DNA of 53,123 nt from an uncultured Eubacteriales bacterium (GCA_902778585.1 CACYYD010000014.1:1-53123); one strand, 5' to 3'. Positions 16,896 through 26,179 are shown, counted from the stretch's first letter. Made by a program: numbers and translations. Notes: generated by a model not told the origin, from the sequence alone.

Positions 16896-17846
16896 TCAGT
16901 TTCTGCCGCAGCAGTTCTTGTACTTTTTGCCGCTTCCGCACGGACACGGATCGTTTCTTCCGATCTTTGCGCGCTTCACCTGCGGCTTGTCTTTTGCACC
17001 GGCCATGATGGCGACCATCTCGTAGTGGTCGTGTCCGCGGTTGTCCCTTATGCGGCATTCATGGCTCATCTCCATATAAAGTTCAATGAACTTAAACTCT
17101 GTCTCGTCTGACTCAAACGGGAATTCCTTCGCGAAATCATCTGCGACGTCATTTATTCTCCTGTGATTGTTTACGGTCTCGTAAAGATCGTGCACTTTAA
17201 GGATCGCAGTATTGGTATCGCAGCCGAAGTTGTCCTCGATAAACTCTCTCATCTTACGGTGTGATTCGCGGTTTATAAGGCTGCCCTGCTCAAAGAGGTC
17301 TTCTACCTCTTCAACAGTCGGCACATAGAAGGACACATTGCCCTGGATCTGCTTCTCCAGATGCTTCCAGTAATCATCCTTTTCGAACCCGTTGAGTACA
17401 AGCTTGCCGTCTCTTTCAGTGAACCACTGGTAGTATGCCGGAGTAGTATCAAACAGTTTCATGACTTCGGCCATACCGGCGCCGGGATATCTGAGCCCGA
17501 AGAGAGCGCGCAGCGCATCCCATGTCATGACTCCGTACAGATATTTGCCTGCCTCGATGCATTTGTACATCCAGTTGCGCTTGCGCCACCTGAGAGTGAG
17601 TTCGTCAGACCTCACCTCTTCATAAGCGCTGCGGACTTCCTCAGGCATTATGACTTTGTCGCCCTCTTCACAGAGCACCAGCCCCTCCCGTTCGAGGAGC
17701 TGTGCAAGTATCCTGTCTGTCTCCACGGTAAGTATGACTCCGGCGGGTTTGTCCAGAAGAAATCTGAACATCTGCATCTCGCTCTCGCCGAGCGCGGTGA
17801 GCCTTTCTTCAAAATCCTCAGTCTTCATCAGTTCTTTTTCTTCCAA
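16896..17846 (-). CDS. SEC-C motif protein
   Basis: A 316-residue acidic protein that ends in the zinc-binding SEC-C motif ([18 protein letters not shown]), found at the end of SecA and many uncharacterised proteins. The first 290 residues are helical and carry no other motif I know. The start is probably TTG at 17846, behind AAAGGA, rather than the ATG six codons later. It heads the run that continues through DUF6765, DUF2974 and DUF4230. Confidence 0.8.
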   Translation of the reverse strand: MEEKELMKTEDFEERLTALGESEMQMFRFLLDKPAGVILTVETDRILAQLLEREGLVLCEEGDKVIMPEEVRSAYEEVRSDELTLRWRKRNWMYKCIEAGKYLYGVMTWDALRALFGLRYPGAGMAEVMKLFDTTPAYYQWFTERDGKLVLNGFEKDDYWKHLEKQIQGNVSFYVPTVEEVEDLFEQGSLINRESHRKMREFIEDNFGCDTNTAILKVHDLYETVNNHRRINDVADDFAKEFPFESDETEFKFIELYMEMSHECRIRDNRGHDHYEMVAIMAGAKDKPQVKRAKIGRNDPCPCGSGKKYKNCCGRN

Positions 17847-17871
17847 AAGTGTTTCCTTTCCGCAAAACAGA

Positions 17872-17891
17872 TGCCGGCGTTGATGCCGGCA
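17872..17891 (-). terminator. Short GC-rich hairpin after the AIM24 gene
   Basis: TGCCGGC pairs with GCCGGCA around six bases; on the minus strand TCTGTTTTG follows. This is a modest terminator between the AIM24 and SEC-C genes. Confidence 0.55.
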
Positions 17892-17912
17892 CCCTGCGTT
17901 ATCTTCTCTTTA

Positions 17913-18590
17913 TCAGTTGCTGCTCGGATGCGGCATGTATGCGTACAGATTCATGGCCAGAGCGTTAATAGGCATCGTCTGCAGCCAGACCTTTCCCGGT
18001 CCGGTAACGACGGTATTGAAGAGGCCTTCTCCGCCGAGCAGGACGTTGGTAAAGCCCTTTACGGTCTGGATATCCATGCTGCATGTGGCTTCCATGGCGG
18101 CAACGTATCCGCTGTCCACAATAAGCTGCTCGCCGGCAGCGAGTTCTCTCTCCTGTACCGAGCCGTCGATCTCGAGCCATGCATATCCGCTCCCCGAATA
18201 CTTCTGCATGAGGAATCCCTCACCGCCGAAGAATCCGGCTGTCGCCTTTCTCTGCAGATATATATCCATGTTGACTCCCTCCGTTGCGGCAAGGAATGAA
18301 GTCTTCTGTGCGATTATAGGAGTCTCGCTGACATTGAATATCATGATGTCTCCAGGGCAGTGCTTGGCGAGTGTGAGTTCGCCTGCCTGCTCAGCAGTAT
18401 AGTGATTGAGCGCCAGCGACTCTCCGACTATGGCCTTCTTGAGCATTCCGCCCAGTCCGCCGGTCTTTGTCTCCATGACGATGCCCGGCGACATCCATGC
18501 CATCGCTCCGCTCTGGCACTTTATACTTTCGCCCTCTTCCATCTTGAGGGTCAGCACTGTAAACGGCTGATTCTTGATTTCGTATTTCAT
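17913..18590 (-). CDS. AIM24-family (TIGR00266) protein
   Basis: A 225-residue protein of glycine-rich beta-helical build. It has the family marks CQSGAMAWMSP at the N terminus, GGEGFLMQKYSG and a late LLGGEGLFNTVVTGPGKVWL. AIM24 proteins form trimers; the bacterial role is unknown. The start MKYEIKNQPF at 18590 follows AAAGGAAG. It is probably monocistronic. Confidence 0.9.
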   Translation of the reverse strand: MKYEIKNQPFTVLTLKMEEGESIKCQSGAMAWMSPGIVMETKTGGLGGMLKKAIVGESLALNHYTAEQAGELTLAKHCPGDIMIFNVSETPIIAQKTSFLAATEGVNMDIYLQRKATAGFFGGEGFLMQKYSGSGYAWLEIDGSVQERELAAGEQLIVDSGYVAAMEATCSMDIQTVKGFTNVLLGGEGLFNTVVTGPGKVWLQTMPINALAMNLYAYMPHPSSN

Positions 18591-18683
18591 GATCTGCTTC
18601 CTTTCGAATCTATGTACGGCAGCGCCGCTGTGATCATCAAACATTTTATCGGAGGAGCTCGGCCTCCGCATATGATTATACCA

Positions 18684-19577
18684 TTATTCCCTCTGCCCGA
18701 GTATCGTTGCGGCAAAGATGATGGCAGCTCCTGCCATCTCACGCACGCTCATGATCTCGTGAAGGAAAATGGCCCCGAATATCATGGCGAATACCGCCTC
18801 AAGGCTCATGATAAGCGCCGCGCTGGATGAGTCCGTGTACTTCTGCCCGATTATCTGCAAAGTGTAGCCGCCCGCGGTAGGGACAAACGTCTGATACAGC
18901 AGCACCGGCACGCCGGCCAGAACAGCTCCGATCGACGGGCCTTCCATGATCAGCGCGATAACCAGTCCGAGCGCTCCGCAGAAGAAGAACTGCAGCTGCG
19001 AGATGATAACAGCATTGTCCTTGTCCACAAAGCAGTTGACCGCGACTATCTGAGCCGCGAAGCCCGCGGCGCTCACAAGCGTGAGCCAGTCACCCGGAGT
19101 CGCCCCGCTGAATCCGTCCTTAAGGCTCATAACCGCGAAGCCCAGCATAGCGATGGCAATGCAAATGACTGTCCGGCGCTTTACCTTGCTGCCCACGATA
19201 ACGCTGAAGAGCGGAGTGAATACGATGTAGATCGAGGATATGAATCCCGACTTGCCCGCGCTTACGGTCAGCAGTCCTATCTGCTGGGTCGCAGTGCCTA
19301 TGAGCATGAAGATGCCGCAGAGCACTCCCGCCTTCAGGAGCCTTTTCTTTCTTTCGCGTATACGCACGGCAGTATTGTTCTGCAGTGAAAGATATCCGCT
19401 TGACCTTAGTCCGCGCAGCACCAGCGGAGTGAGCACCACTCCGGCCATGAGCTGCCTGACCGCGTTGAAAGTCATCGGCGGCATTACCTCATTTCCGAGC
19501 TTCTGCGATATGAAGCCCGTACCCCACAATATCGCCGTAAGAAGCAATATTAAATTACCCTTTGTTTTATCGCTCAT
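18684..19577 (-). CDS. EamA/DMT-family transporter
   Basis: A 297-residue protein with ten predicted helices in two EamA repeats and an LLLTAILWGTGFISQKLG start typical of the family. The chosen start, MSDKTKGNL, has no clear ribosome binding site; a TTG twelve codons earlier is too close to AAAGG to be better. The short space upstream also holds the divergent rplM promoter. Its substrate is unknown. Confidence 0.88.
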   Translation of the reverse strand: MSDKTKGNLILLLTAILWGTGFISQKLGNEVMPPMTFNAVRQLMAGVVLTPLVLRGLRSSGYLSLQNNTAVRIRERKKRLLKAGVLCGIFMLIGTATQQIGLLTVSAGKSGFISSIYIVFTPLFSVIVGSKVKRRTVICIAIAMLGFAVMSLKDGFSGATPGDWLTLVSAAGFAAQIVAVNCFVDKDNAVIISQLQFFFCGALGLVIALIMEGPSIGAVLAGVPVLLYQTFVPTAGGYTLQIIGQKYTDSSSAALIMSLEAVFAMIFGAIFLHEIMSVREMAGAAIIFAATILGQRE

Positions 19578-19603
19578 GACGGATATTTTACAAAGAAAAC
19601 CGC

Positions 19604-19632
19604 TTGACTTCAAGCCTTTGACGCTTTATACT
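19604..19632 (+). promoter_or_regulatory. Sigma-70-type promoter of rplM-rpsI
   Basis: TTGACT (19604-19609) and TATACT (19627-19632) are separated by exactly 17 bases. This is a near-consensus vegetative promoter about 220 bases before rplM. It overlaps the first bases upstream of the divergent EamA gene. Confidence 0.8.
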
Positions 19633-19639
19633 AATCGAG

Positions 19640-19853
19640 CGTGTGCGCTGGGATCAACGGGCGCCGCGAGCCGAGGCAGGTCAGATGACCGGCAGCCAAA
19701 GCACTAATAATTTATTACTAGTTATGCCGAAACAGAAAGGCGCAGGCCTCTCCCAGTAGGCGGGCCGAAAAAGCTCTGCAGTAAAGCAGTTGTACCGCAA
19801 TCGGGCGGACGCGAAGTACATAGGCAGATCCAAGTAGGCAGAAAGGAAACAAG
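19640..19853 (+). promoter_or_regulatory. Long leader of the rplM-rpsI transcript
   Basis: About 210 bases lie between the promoter and rplM. They are GC-rich and able to form several stems (for example GGCGGGCCG near 19760 and CGGGCGGAC near 19803), and hold no reading frame worth calling. L13 operons of Firmicutes often carry a structured leader bound by the ribosomal protein for feedback control. The position fits, but I did not match it to a known consensus. Confidence 0.5.
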
Positions 19854-20282
19854 ATGAAGTCTTACATCGCAAAGCCATCTGATATCGACCGCAAGTGGTA
19901 CGTTATCGATGCAGAAGGCAAGACTCTCGGAAAGCTCGCTGTTGAAGCAGCTATGATCCTGAGAGGAAAGAAGAAGCCGACTTACACACCGCACATCGAC
20001 ACAGGTGACTACGTAGTAGTTATCAACGCTGAGAAGGTTGCTGTAACAGGCAAGAAGGAAACCGATAAGATCTACAAGAGACACAGCGGTTATCCGGGCG
20101 GACTCAAGGAGACAACACTCGGAGAGATGAGAGCAAAGAAGCCTGAGGAGATCATCTATCACGCAGTACGCGGAATGATGCCGAAGGGCAAGCTCGGACG
20201 CCAGATGTTCAAGAAGCTCAAAGTTTACGCAGGACCTGAGCACCCACATGCAGCTCAGAAGCCTGAGGTATGGACTTGGTAA
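19854..20282 (+). CDS. rplM: 50S ribosomal protein L13
   Basis: A 142-residue L13. It is recognised from [37 protein letters not shown] and the end [11 protein letters not shown]. It binds 23S rRNA early in large-subunit assembly. AGAAAGGA precedes the ATG. It is cotranscribed with rpsI, whose ribosome binding site overlaps its end, the universal bacterial arrangement. Codon use is noticeably more biased than in its neighbours, as expected for high expression. Confidence 0.98.
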   Translation: MKSYIAKPSDIDRKWYVIDAEGKTLGKLAVEAAMILRGKKKPTYTPHIDTGDYVVVINAEKVAVTGKKETDKIYKRHSGYPGGLKETTLGEMRAKKPEEIIYHAVRGMMPKGKLGRQMFKKLKVYAGPEHPHAAQKPEVWTW

Positions 20283-20299
20283 GAAAGGAGGAGCAGACA

Positions 20300-20698
20300 A
20301 TGGCAAAGACTATGTATCAGGCAACAGGCAGAAGAAAGTCATCCGTAGCCAGAGTGAGACTTCTCCCGGGCGCAGGTAACATCATCATCAACAAGAGAGA
20401 CATCGACACATACTTCGGCGAGAAGGACATCGTAAAGAACGAAGTAAGAAGACCTCTCGAGCTCACAGGAACACTCGGAAGCTTCGACGTTATCGCTACA
20501 GTTAACGGCGGCGGTTTCACAGGACAGGCAGGAGCACTCAGACACGGCATCGCAAGAGCACTCTGCGAAGTTGACGAAGAGGCTTACAGACCTGCACTGA
20601 AGGCAGCAGGATTCCTGACAAGAGACCCAAGGATGAAGGAAAGAAAGAAGCCTGGTCTCAAGAAGGCTAGAAGAGCAAGCCAGTTCTCGAAGAGATAA
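20300..20698 (+). CDS. rpsI: 30S ribosomal protein S9
   Basis: A 132-residue S9 with [19 protein letters not shown] at the start and the basic tail ending RRASQFSKR, whose last residues reach the P-site tRNA. The start is ATG at 20300, behind AAAGGAGGAG. A frame opening ten codons earlier is not used. It lies 17 bases after rplM. Confidence 0.98.
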   Translation: MAKTMYQATGRRKSSVARVRLLPGAGNIIINKRDIDTYFGEKDIVKNEVRRPLELTGTLGSFDVIATVNGGGFTGQAGALRHGIARALCEVDEEAYRPALKAAGFLTRDPRMKERKKPGLKKARRASQFSKR

Positions 20699-20715
20699 TT
20701 TCAAAAACGAGCAAG

Positions 20716-20749
20716 AAAAAAGAAGTTCGCATATGCGAGCTTCTTTTTT
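20716..20749. terminator. Bidirectional terminator after rpsI
   Basis: AAAAAAGAAG-T-TCGCAT pairs with ATGCGA-G-CTTCTTTTTT with a single mismatch, giving T-runs on both strands. It serves rpsI and the convergent flavin reductase gene. Confidence 0.92.
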
Positions 20750-20785
20750 CGTTGTTTTATTCGTCTGAGTTTCAGCTTCGGCTGC

Positions 20786-21355
20786 CTACTTCATAAGGCC
20801 CATTCCGGCATCCCATGCCTGGCCTACATGCTCGCCCACTTCATAGTATCCATGCCTGAACTGGTCAAACATAAGAGCATGCATCTTTGTGACATCGACC
20901 TTGCCGTCCTCATCAAGGATGGCTTCCTCTGCCTTAGCGTTTACGACCTTGCCGACTACGCAGTGCAGGTTCTTTGTGTCGACTTCCTCAACGAACTCGC
21001 ACTCGAGTACGAACGGGAACTCCTCTATGACAGGAGCATTGACGTGCTCGCTCTTCACTGCGTGATAGCCTGTTCTCTCAAACTTGTCATCGATCTTGTT
21101 TCCGGATGCGATGCCGTAGAAATCTGCGACGTCCATGTGCGCTGTATCTGCGAATGCAACGGTGAAAGCACCTGTCTTCCGGATGTTGGACAGCGTCTTC
21201 TTGCCCTTGCCGATGCAGAGCAGGATGTGCTCATAGCTGCAGGCCTGGCCCCAGGCTACATTCATTACGTTGACTTTTCCGTTCTCGTCATAAGCCGCTA
21301 CCATAAGGACCGGCATAGGGAAAATGTTTGCGGAAACTCCAAGATCTTTCTTCAT
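20786..21355 (-). CDS. Flavin reductase-like FMN-binding protein
   Basis: A 189-residue protein of the flavin reductase-like split-barrel family, with the characteristic PMPVLMVAAYDENGKVNVMNVAW near the start. Such proteins bind FMN and reduce it or pass electrons on in anaerobes; the partner is unknown. The start at 21355 is nine bases after AAGGAG, and a GTG six codons upstream overlaps that site. It lies 50 bases after cdd on the same strand. Confidence 0.9.
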   Translation of the reverse strand: MKKDLGVSANIFPMPVLMVAAYDENGKVNVMNVAWGQACSYEHILLCIGKGKKTLSNIRKTGAFTVAFADTAHMDVADFYGIASGNKIDDKFERTGYHAVKSEHVNAPVIEEFPFVLECEFVEEVDTKNLHCVVGKVVNAKAEEAILDEDGKVDVTKMHALMFDQFRHGYYEVGEHVGQAWDAGMGLMK

Positions 21356-21405
21356 TTGTTTTTTCTCCTTCACTTGTAATGGTTTTTATGTGCCCATGCA
21401 GCGCG

Positions 21406-21843
21406 TTAAAGGCTTTCCGGCCCGAAGCTGTATGGAAGCATCTCATCAAGTGTTTTTTCCAGATAGTCATCCGGCGTCCTGGCCGATAAAACTATCATGC
21501 TGTCTTTATCCCCGAAGTCCCTCATTACCTGTCTGCATGCTCCGCAAGGAACACAGTATTCAGCACGCTCGCCGTCAACTCCGCCTACTATGGCTACCGC
21601 CAGAAGTTTGCGTTCCCCTTCAGCGACCGCGTGGAATATGGCATTTCTCTCAGCGCAGAGCGTCATGCCCAGAGATGCGCTCTCAACATTTACGCCCGTA
21701 TAGATCTCTCCCGAATCGAAGAGTGCCGCCGCCGCAACATTATAGTGCGAATACGGTGCATATGAATTAGGCAGCTTCTCGATAGCCATCTCAATGAGCC
21801 GCCTCTTCATCTCATCATCTTTGCGAATATCCTTATCGTACAT
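21406..21843 (-). CDS. cdd: Cytidine deaminase
   Basis: A 145-residue tetrameric-type cytidine deaminase that converts cytidine and deoxycytidine to uridine forms in pyrimidine salvage. The zinc and catalytic motifs are TLCAERNAIFHAV (Cys and the proton-shuttling Glu) and CVPCGACRQV (two Cys). GGGAGG lies six bases before the ATG. Confidence 0.96.
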   Translation of the reverse strand: MYDKDIRKDDEMKRRLIEMAIEKLPNSYAPYSHYNVAAAALFDSGEIYTGVNVESASLGMTLCAERNAIFHAVAEGERKLLAVAIVGGVDGERAEYCVPCGACRQVMRDFGDKDSMIVLSARTPDDYLEKTLDEMLPYSFGPESL

Positions 21844-21890
21844 TCATAACCTCCCGGATCTGACAATTATTGTCTGCCACTTCTGTCAGA

Positions 21891-22652
21891 TCAGAACTCG
21901 AAGCGCGGATGATCCTTGTCAACGATGCCTGTCGCAACCGTGCAGCTGCGGCCGGACTGTGCAAAGTAATTTGCTACCATCTCGGTAAAGTCCTTCATCG
22001 CCTTCTCAACATCGGCGCGGTTGAAGCCTTCAAAACCGTCTATAGGATAGAGCACGGCAGACGTCTTCTCAGTCATCTTGCCTACTTCGCTCTGTCTCCA
22101 TGTCCAGCGGCGTGTCCTTACCTCGTGGCCGGATACATATACGATCTCGCCTTCTTCAGGATTGTCGAACTCGCCTTCAGGAGCTCCGAACGGTCTGAAT
22201 GTGTCCTCAGCCGTCGCAGGTCTTACCTCAAGTCCGGCATCTTCGCTTCCCCTGCCTGTTCCGTCTGGACGGACAAAGCTGTACATATCATGAGCTCCGA
22301 TAGGGAGCTTGTACTTGAGCGAGATCGCGTTTCCGAGGTCTACCGCAGGGTTGATCGAAGGAAGGCCCTTACCCTTTGCGAGCCTGTCCATCAGCGCCTC
22401 CGCAGCGCATGCGTATCTGTTAGGGTTGATGCCGATCGCGCGGAAAGCCTCTCTGTAAGGAACTACGCACGGGTCGTTCTTCGCCTTGTTGCCGGACTCT
22501 GCAAAGTACTCGATGACTTTGTTGGAATTGTCCTCGAGCATCTTCTCGATAGCCGGATACTCCTTGCTGTTGTTGATGCCGGTAACAGCTACGACACCGA
22601 CTACGAAGTCAGGCAGCTTATCGAATACTTCTTTGCTTACCTCATAATACAT
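21891..22652 (-). CDS. B3/4-domain protein (PheRS-beta-like)
   Basis: A 253-residue protein made of the B3/4 domain otherwise found inside phenylalanyl-tRNA synthetase beta, with ISLKYKLPIGAHDMYSF near the middle and DPCVVPYREAFRAIGINP before it. Stand-alone members have been proposed to edit or sense aminoacyl-tRNA or nucleotides, without firm proof. The start MYYEVSKEVF lies about eleven bases after AAAGGATGGG. It is followed by cdd after 47 bases. Confidence 0.85.
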   Translation of the reverse strand: MYYEVSKEVFDKLPDFVVGVVAVTGINNSKEYPAIEKMLEDNSNKVIEYFAESGNKAKNDPCVVPYREAFRAIGINPNRYACAAEALMDRLAKGKGLPSINPAVDLGNAISLKYKLPIGAHDMYSFVRPDGTGRGSEDAGLEVRPATAEDTFRPFGAPEGEFDNPEEGEIVYVSGHEVRTRRWTWRQSEVGKMTEKTSAVLYPIDGFEGFNRADVEKAMKDFTEMVANYFAQSGRSCTVATGIVDKDHPRFEF

Positions 22653-22693
22653 ATTCTTTTCCCATCCTTTCAATGTGACCTATCATCCATTGT

Positions 22694-22744
22694 TAAAAAA
22701 AGTCACGTTCCGGAATGCATTTCGCGCCTTGAAACGTGACTTTT
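22694..22744 (-). terminator. Strong terminator after the DUF1858 gene
   Basis: AAAAGTCACGTT pairs with AACGTGACTTTT around a long loop, with seven T residues after the stem on the minus strand. It separates DUF1858 from the B3/4-domain gene. Confidence 0.85.
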
Positions 22745-22776
22745 CGATATTATCAATAAGATGTTGCTTTCTCTTC

Positions 22777-22968
22777 TTATGCGAGTGCTTCGTTCAGAGC
22801 GTTTACAAGCTGGTCTGCATCAAGACCGTGAACCTGGGCAGCTGCATCGATGGATTCTCCCTGCGATGCCGGGCAGCCAATGCACATCATGCCGTTGGCA
22901 AAGAATGTACGGACCAGTTCAGGATGCTCATTGATAACGTCTCCGATGACCATGTCTTTTGTAATCAT
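22777..22968 (-). CDS. DUF1858 redox-disulfide protein
   Basis: A 63-residue protein that is a single DUF1858 domain, starting MITKDMVIGDVINEHPEL and holding a CIGC pair. The domain is often found beside hybrid-cluster proteins and is thought to carry a redox-active disulfide. Its exact partner is not seen here. It stands alone, with a strong terminator. Confidence 0.9.
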   Translation of the reverse strand: MITKDMVIGDVINEHPELVRTFFANGMMCIGCPASQGESIDAAAQVHGLDADQLVNALNEALA

Positions 22969-23061
22969 TTCAACTGACTCCTTTCATCGATTTTCCTACA
23001 CCGCATATCGTACAACCGCATGCAGGCGTTGTCAAGAAAAACCTATTATTTCGGTAGGATA

Positions 23062-23661
23062 TTACAGAGCCGCCTTTATGGCTGCAAGGAACTCATCATA
23101 TTCCTCAAATGCAGGAAGCTCAGGATAGTCCTTTTTGATCTGCTCTGTTGAGCGGAAGAGGAATCCTGCCTTGCTGGCCTGGATCATCTCGAGGTCATTG
23201 TAGCTGTCCCCGGCAGCGATGGTATCAAAGCCTATCGACTGCAGTCCCCTTACGGTCGTCAGTTTGGAGTGGTCACAGCGCATCTTCATGTCTGCGATAT
23301 ATCCCTCTTCATCGATTATAAGCTCATTGCAGAACAGAGTCGGCCAGCCCAGCTTCTTCATCAGAGGCATCGCGAACTGGCTGAAGGTATCGCTGAGAAC
23401 GATGACCTGTGTGACAGATCTCAGCTCGTCGAGGAATTCCTTTGCTCCCGGAAGCGGATCGATCCTTGAGATCGTATCCTGTACGTCCTTCAGCTTTAGT
23501 CCTCTCTCTCTCAGGATGTCCATGCGCCAGTGCATGAGCTTATCGTAATCAGGCTCATCCCTCGTGGTGCGCCTTAATTCGGGAATGCCGCTCTCCTCGC
23601 TGAATGCGATCCAGATCTCAGGTACGAGTACCCCTTCCATGTCCAGGCAAACTACGTTCAT
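23062..23661 (-). CDS. thrH: ThrH-type phosphoserine phosphatase / homoserine phosphotransferase
   Basis: A 199-residue HAD protein. MNVVCLDMEGVLVPEIWIAF is the ThrH signature, in which Asp7 is the nucleophile and the usual second Asp is Glu. Further motifs are QVIVLSDTF (motif II) and AAGDSYNDLEM (motif IV). ThrH dephosphorylates phosphoserine and can move the phosphate to homoserine. It lies 12 bases after the GNAT gene and was probably cotranscribed with it. Confidence 0.9.
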   Translation of the reverse strand: MNVVCLDMEGVLVPEIWIAFSEESGIPELRRTTRDEPDYDKLMHWRMDILRERGLKLKDVQDTISRIDPLPGAKEFLDELRSVTQVIVLSDTFSQFAMPLMKKLGWPTLFCNELIIDEEGYIADMKMRCDHSKLTTVRGLQSIGFDTIAAGDSYNDLEMIQASKAGFLFRSTEQIKKDYPELPAFEEYDEFLAAIKAAL

Positions 23662-23673
23662 TTGTTTCTCCTT

Positions 23674-24606
23674 TCAGTCTATCGGAAATCCGAAGTATGC
23701 CGCATCTCCGTCCTCTTCGTCTCCGGCGTCTCCGTCGCTGATGCCTGCCGCCATCGACTGGCACCTGCCGTACCCCGGCATCCTGTAATAAATCTCAGCC
23801 GAACCGAAATGATCGGCCAGAATTGCCGTTATCTCGGCATCTATACCAAGTGACAGTTCTTCCAGTACCGGGTTCAGTATGAACTCACTCATGACCGTCC
23901 TGAACGGACCGGTCTCGCTTACTGCACATATGGCGTCGCCCCTGTTGATCGAATACAGGCCCTCGCACTCTGTCTCTATTAGTCCAAGCATAGCGCTGCC
24001 GAGTTCTATATGAGGTCTGCCCGAAAGGAAAGCCTCGCGGTATCTGTTGTATGTCCCGGCATTGATACGCTGAACATCCAGCGCCGGTATAAGAGGCTCA
24101 TCGCCGCCGTCAGCGCCGAAGTCCACTTCATATTCTTCGAAGTCGCCGTAGTCTTCGTATTCTTCATCATCGAATGCCGGTGACAGTGCCGCCTGCTCCG
24201 AAACCATGAAGAAAGGCTCGTAGCCGAGTGCGGCATAGAAGTCTTCGAGTCCGGGATCAGCCGGTGAGACTATGGAAACAGCGCCCGACTCAGTGACAAG
24301 ATCCCTGACATAGGATGTGAGCTCGGCTCCGATCCCGCGTCCTCTGAGGTCCTCCCTGGTGCATATCGCGTAGCTCACAAAGACCGGACGGTCTTTATAG
24401 CTGCCGCACGGGTAAAGTGTCAGCGCCGAGGCCGGAGTCCCGTCAGGACTGAAGGCGATATAGCCTTTGATCTCCGGACCGAACGCCTTGTAAAAGCTGT
24501 CGACATACGACGGCTCATCGCCGAAAACATCACACCATAGAGTTCGAAGCTCCCGGTAGAGAGCTTCGTTATTAACTTCAACTATTTTGTTATTTCTCAC
24601 GGGCAA
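23674..24606 (-). CDS. GNAT-family acetyltransferase
   Basis: A 310-residue protein with a GNAT core in the first half; the acetyl-CoA loop is CTREDLRGRGIGAELTSYV. Residues 155-180 form an acidic loop rich in Asp, Glu and Tyr, and the second half is a further domain of the same family. The substrate is unknown. Possible starts are TTG at 24606 or GTG at 24600; the latter lies inside the end of the DUF2156 gene, so coupling is likely either way. Confidence 0.85.
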   Translation of the reverse strand: MPVRNNKIVEVNNEALYRELRTLWCDVFGDEPSYVDSFYKAFGPEIKGYIAFSPDGTPASALTLYPCGSYKDRPVFVSYAICTREDLRGRGIGAELTSYVRDLVTESGAVSIVSPADPGLEDFYAALGYEPFFMVSEQAALSPAFDDEEYEDYGDFEEYEVDFGADGGDEPLIPALDVQRINAGTYNRYREAFLSGRPHIELGSAMLGLIETECEGLYSINRGDAICAVSETGPFRTVMSEFILNPVLEELSLGIDAEITAILADHFGSAEIYYRMPGYGRCQSMAAGISDGDAGDEEDGDAAYFGFPID

Positions 24607-25522
24607 AGTACTTCATCAGCAGGATATCAGGGTGATAGCTGAGCTTGGCCTTTCTGAGGCCTTCGATACCCATGTCTTCCTCGCGGTTGAACGCGGCGAT
24701 CTCCGGATATTCGGCCCTCACCAGTCTGGCGAATTCACGGTTTACCATCGTATATGCAGCTTCGACTCCCGGAAGTGCCTTTTCGAAATGCGTATCGAAT
24801 ACTTCATCGTCGAGCTTTGTTCCGGCAGTGAAAGCGACAGGCTCGCCGTTCTGGTATAGCATACCTCCGAGGAAACCGAGTTCCTTGTAGTGCGCAAACA
24901 TCTCTTCGATGGCGCCGGCTTCATCCGCGAGATCCGGATCATCCTTTTCCCTGTAGAACTCATCCACGAATGCCTTGGCCTCTTCGATGGACGATGCTTT
25001 TATAGGCTCGCCGGTGCCGCAGGTCGTAAAGACTCCGCATGAATCAGCCGAGATCTTGTGGAATTCCCAGCTGCCATTTCTTTCAAAATGCTTTATATGA
25101 TTTCTCTTGGATGAAAGATGCCTTCCCGGCAGATCGCACAGCTTGGTGACAGTATAGATATAGTCCGCGTTGTCGCGGTCCTCGCTTATCTCGAATCTGT
25201 CGCCGTAAAGAGGCAGGAACTCTTCCAGAGTCTTGTCCGTCAGACCTCTGATGACGAGCTTTTCTCCTCTCTCATGCGCCTCACTGAACAGAAGCTCTAT
25301 TGAGTTTCTGACATCGCCGTCCCCTTTCGGATACGCATAAACGTTCCACTGCGGCATCCCAACCAGAAGGCGGTTATCGCAGAATGCGATCTTAGGTTTG
25401 TACGCTTTGCGCCATATAAAGAGATTGGCAAAGCCATAGTCTGCGCCGTGGCATCCGCTTGCGCAGATCTTGTCCTCTATGCGCGGCTTGTCTTCAAGCG
25501 TAACGTCTTTCCAGTCGATCAT
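24590..25522 (-). CDS. DUF2156 protein (acyltransferase-like)
   Basis: A 310-residue protein of the DUF2156 family, related to the catalytic domain of lysylphosphatidylglycerol synthase. It has two GNAT-like halves and the family stretches GCHGADYGFANLFIWRKAY and LSSKRNHIKHF. No membrane helix is present, so it is not MprF itself. It overlaps the GNAT gene by 17 bases, and the two GNAT-fold genes probably act together. Confidence 0.88.
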   Translation of the reverse strand: MIDWKDVTLEDKPRIEDKICASGCHGADYGFANLFIWRKAYKPKIAFCDNRLLVGMPQWNVYAYPKGDGDVRNSIELLFSEAHERGEKLVIRGLTDKTLEEFLPLYGDRFEISEDRDNADYIYTVTKLCDLPGRHLSSKRNHIKHFERNGSWEFHKISADSCGVFTTCGTGEPIKASSIEEAKAFVDEFYREKDDPDLADEAGAIEEMFAHYKELGFLGGMLYQNGEPVAFTAGTKLDDEVFDTHFEKALPGVEAAYTMVNREFARLVRAEYPEIAAFNREEDMGIEGLRKAKLSYHPDILLMKYFAREK

Positions 25523-25540
25523 AAAGTCACTCTAGCCCTA

Positions 25541-26179
25541 TTATTCTTCGCTCTTTGCCTCAGCCTTGTCTTCAGCTTTGTCGGCTGCAGGCTTTTTGCC
25601 GCTGCTTCTGCGGTTGTTTCCGCCTCTATTGCCGTTGTTTCTGTTTCCGCCGTTTGCGCGGTTGTTGTAAGAACTGTTTTTTCTGTTTCCGCCGGACTTT
25701 TTCTGTCCCTGTCCCTTGTTTTCTGCCTTCTTCTCATCTGCCTTCAGTTCTTCATCAAGGCTCTTGGCAAAATCAGCCTCAACGGACTTCTCTGCAGTTG
25801 TTACGTTGCCTGCCTTTGCAGCAGCAGCTTCGCCCTTAGCGAACTTCTTAGCGTCTTTTGCTTCCTTCTTTGCTTCCTTTGCAGCTTCGATCTCTTCATC
25901 GCTGAGGTAGTTTGCCTTGTTGTTCTTTCTTACAGCATCAAGGATGAAGCCAAACATAAATGTAGCGAGTGCATAGAAGAATGGCTGGAGAGCAGCCTGT
26001 CCGCAGTATGTGAGATACTCCATAGGAGTAGCGTTCATCTCATACTGTGCGTAATATTCGTTGATAGTAGATACTGTGCTTCCGATCTGGTAGCAGACAT
26101 ACACCAGCATGATGGCAGCGATGACATAGCATGCGATGCTTACTCCGGATCTTCTGTACTTCTTGTCTTTCATGTTCAT
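25541..26179 (-). CDS. Two-helix membrane protein with basic, Asn/Gly/Arg-rich tail
   Basis: A 212-residue protein I cannot place in a family. Two hydrophobic helices (about 14-36 and 58-80) are followed by a charged stretch of KEAKKEAKDAKK-like repeats. After that comes a low-complexity tail (about 160-210) built from Asn, Gly, Arg and Lys, like RNA-binding RGG/NNR tails. The tail would be cytoplasmic and could bind RNA or the membrane surface, but this is only inferred. It is just upstream of the DUF2156 gene. Confidence 0.75.
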   Translation of the reverse strand: MNMKDKKYRRSGVSIACYVIAAIMLVYVCYQIGSTVSTINEYYAQYEMNATPMEYLTYCGQAALQPFFYALATFMFGFILDAVRKNNKANYLSDEEIEAAKEAKKEAKDAKKFAKGEAAAAKAGNVTTAEKSVEADFAKSLDEELKADEKKAENKGQGQKKSGGNRKNSSYNNRANGGNRNNGNRGGNNRRSSGKKPAADKAEDKAEAKSEE

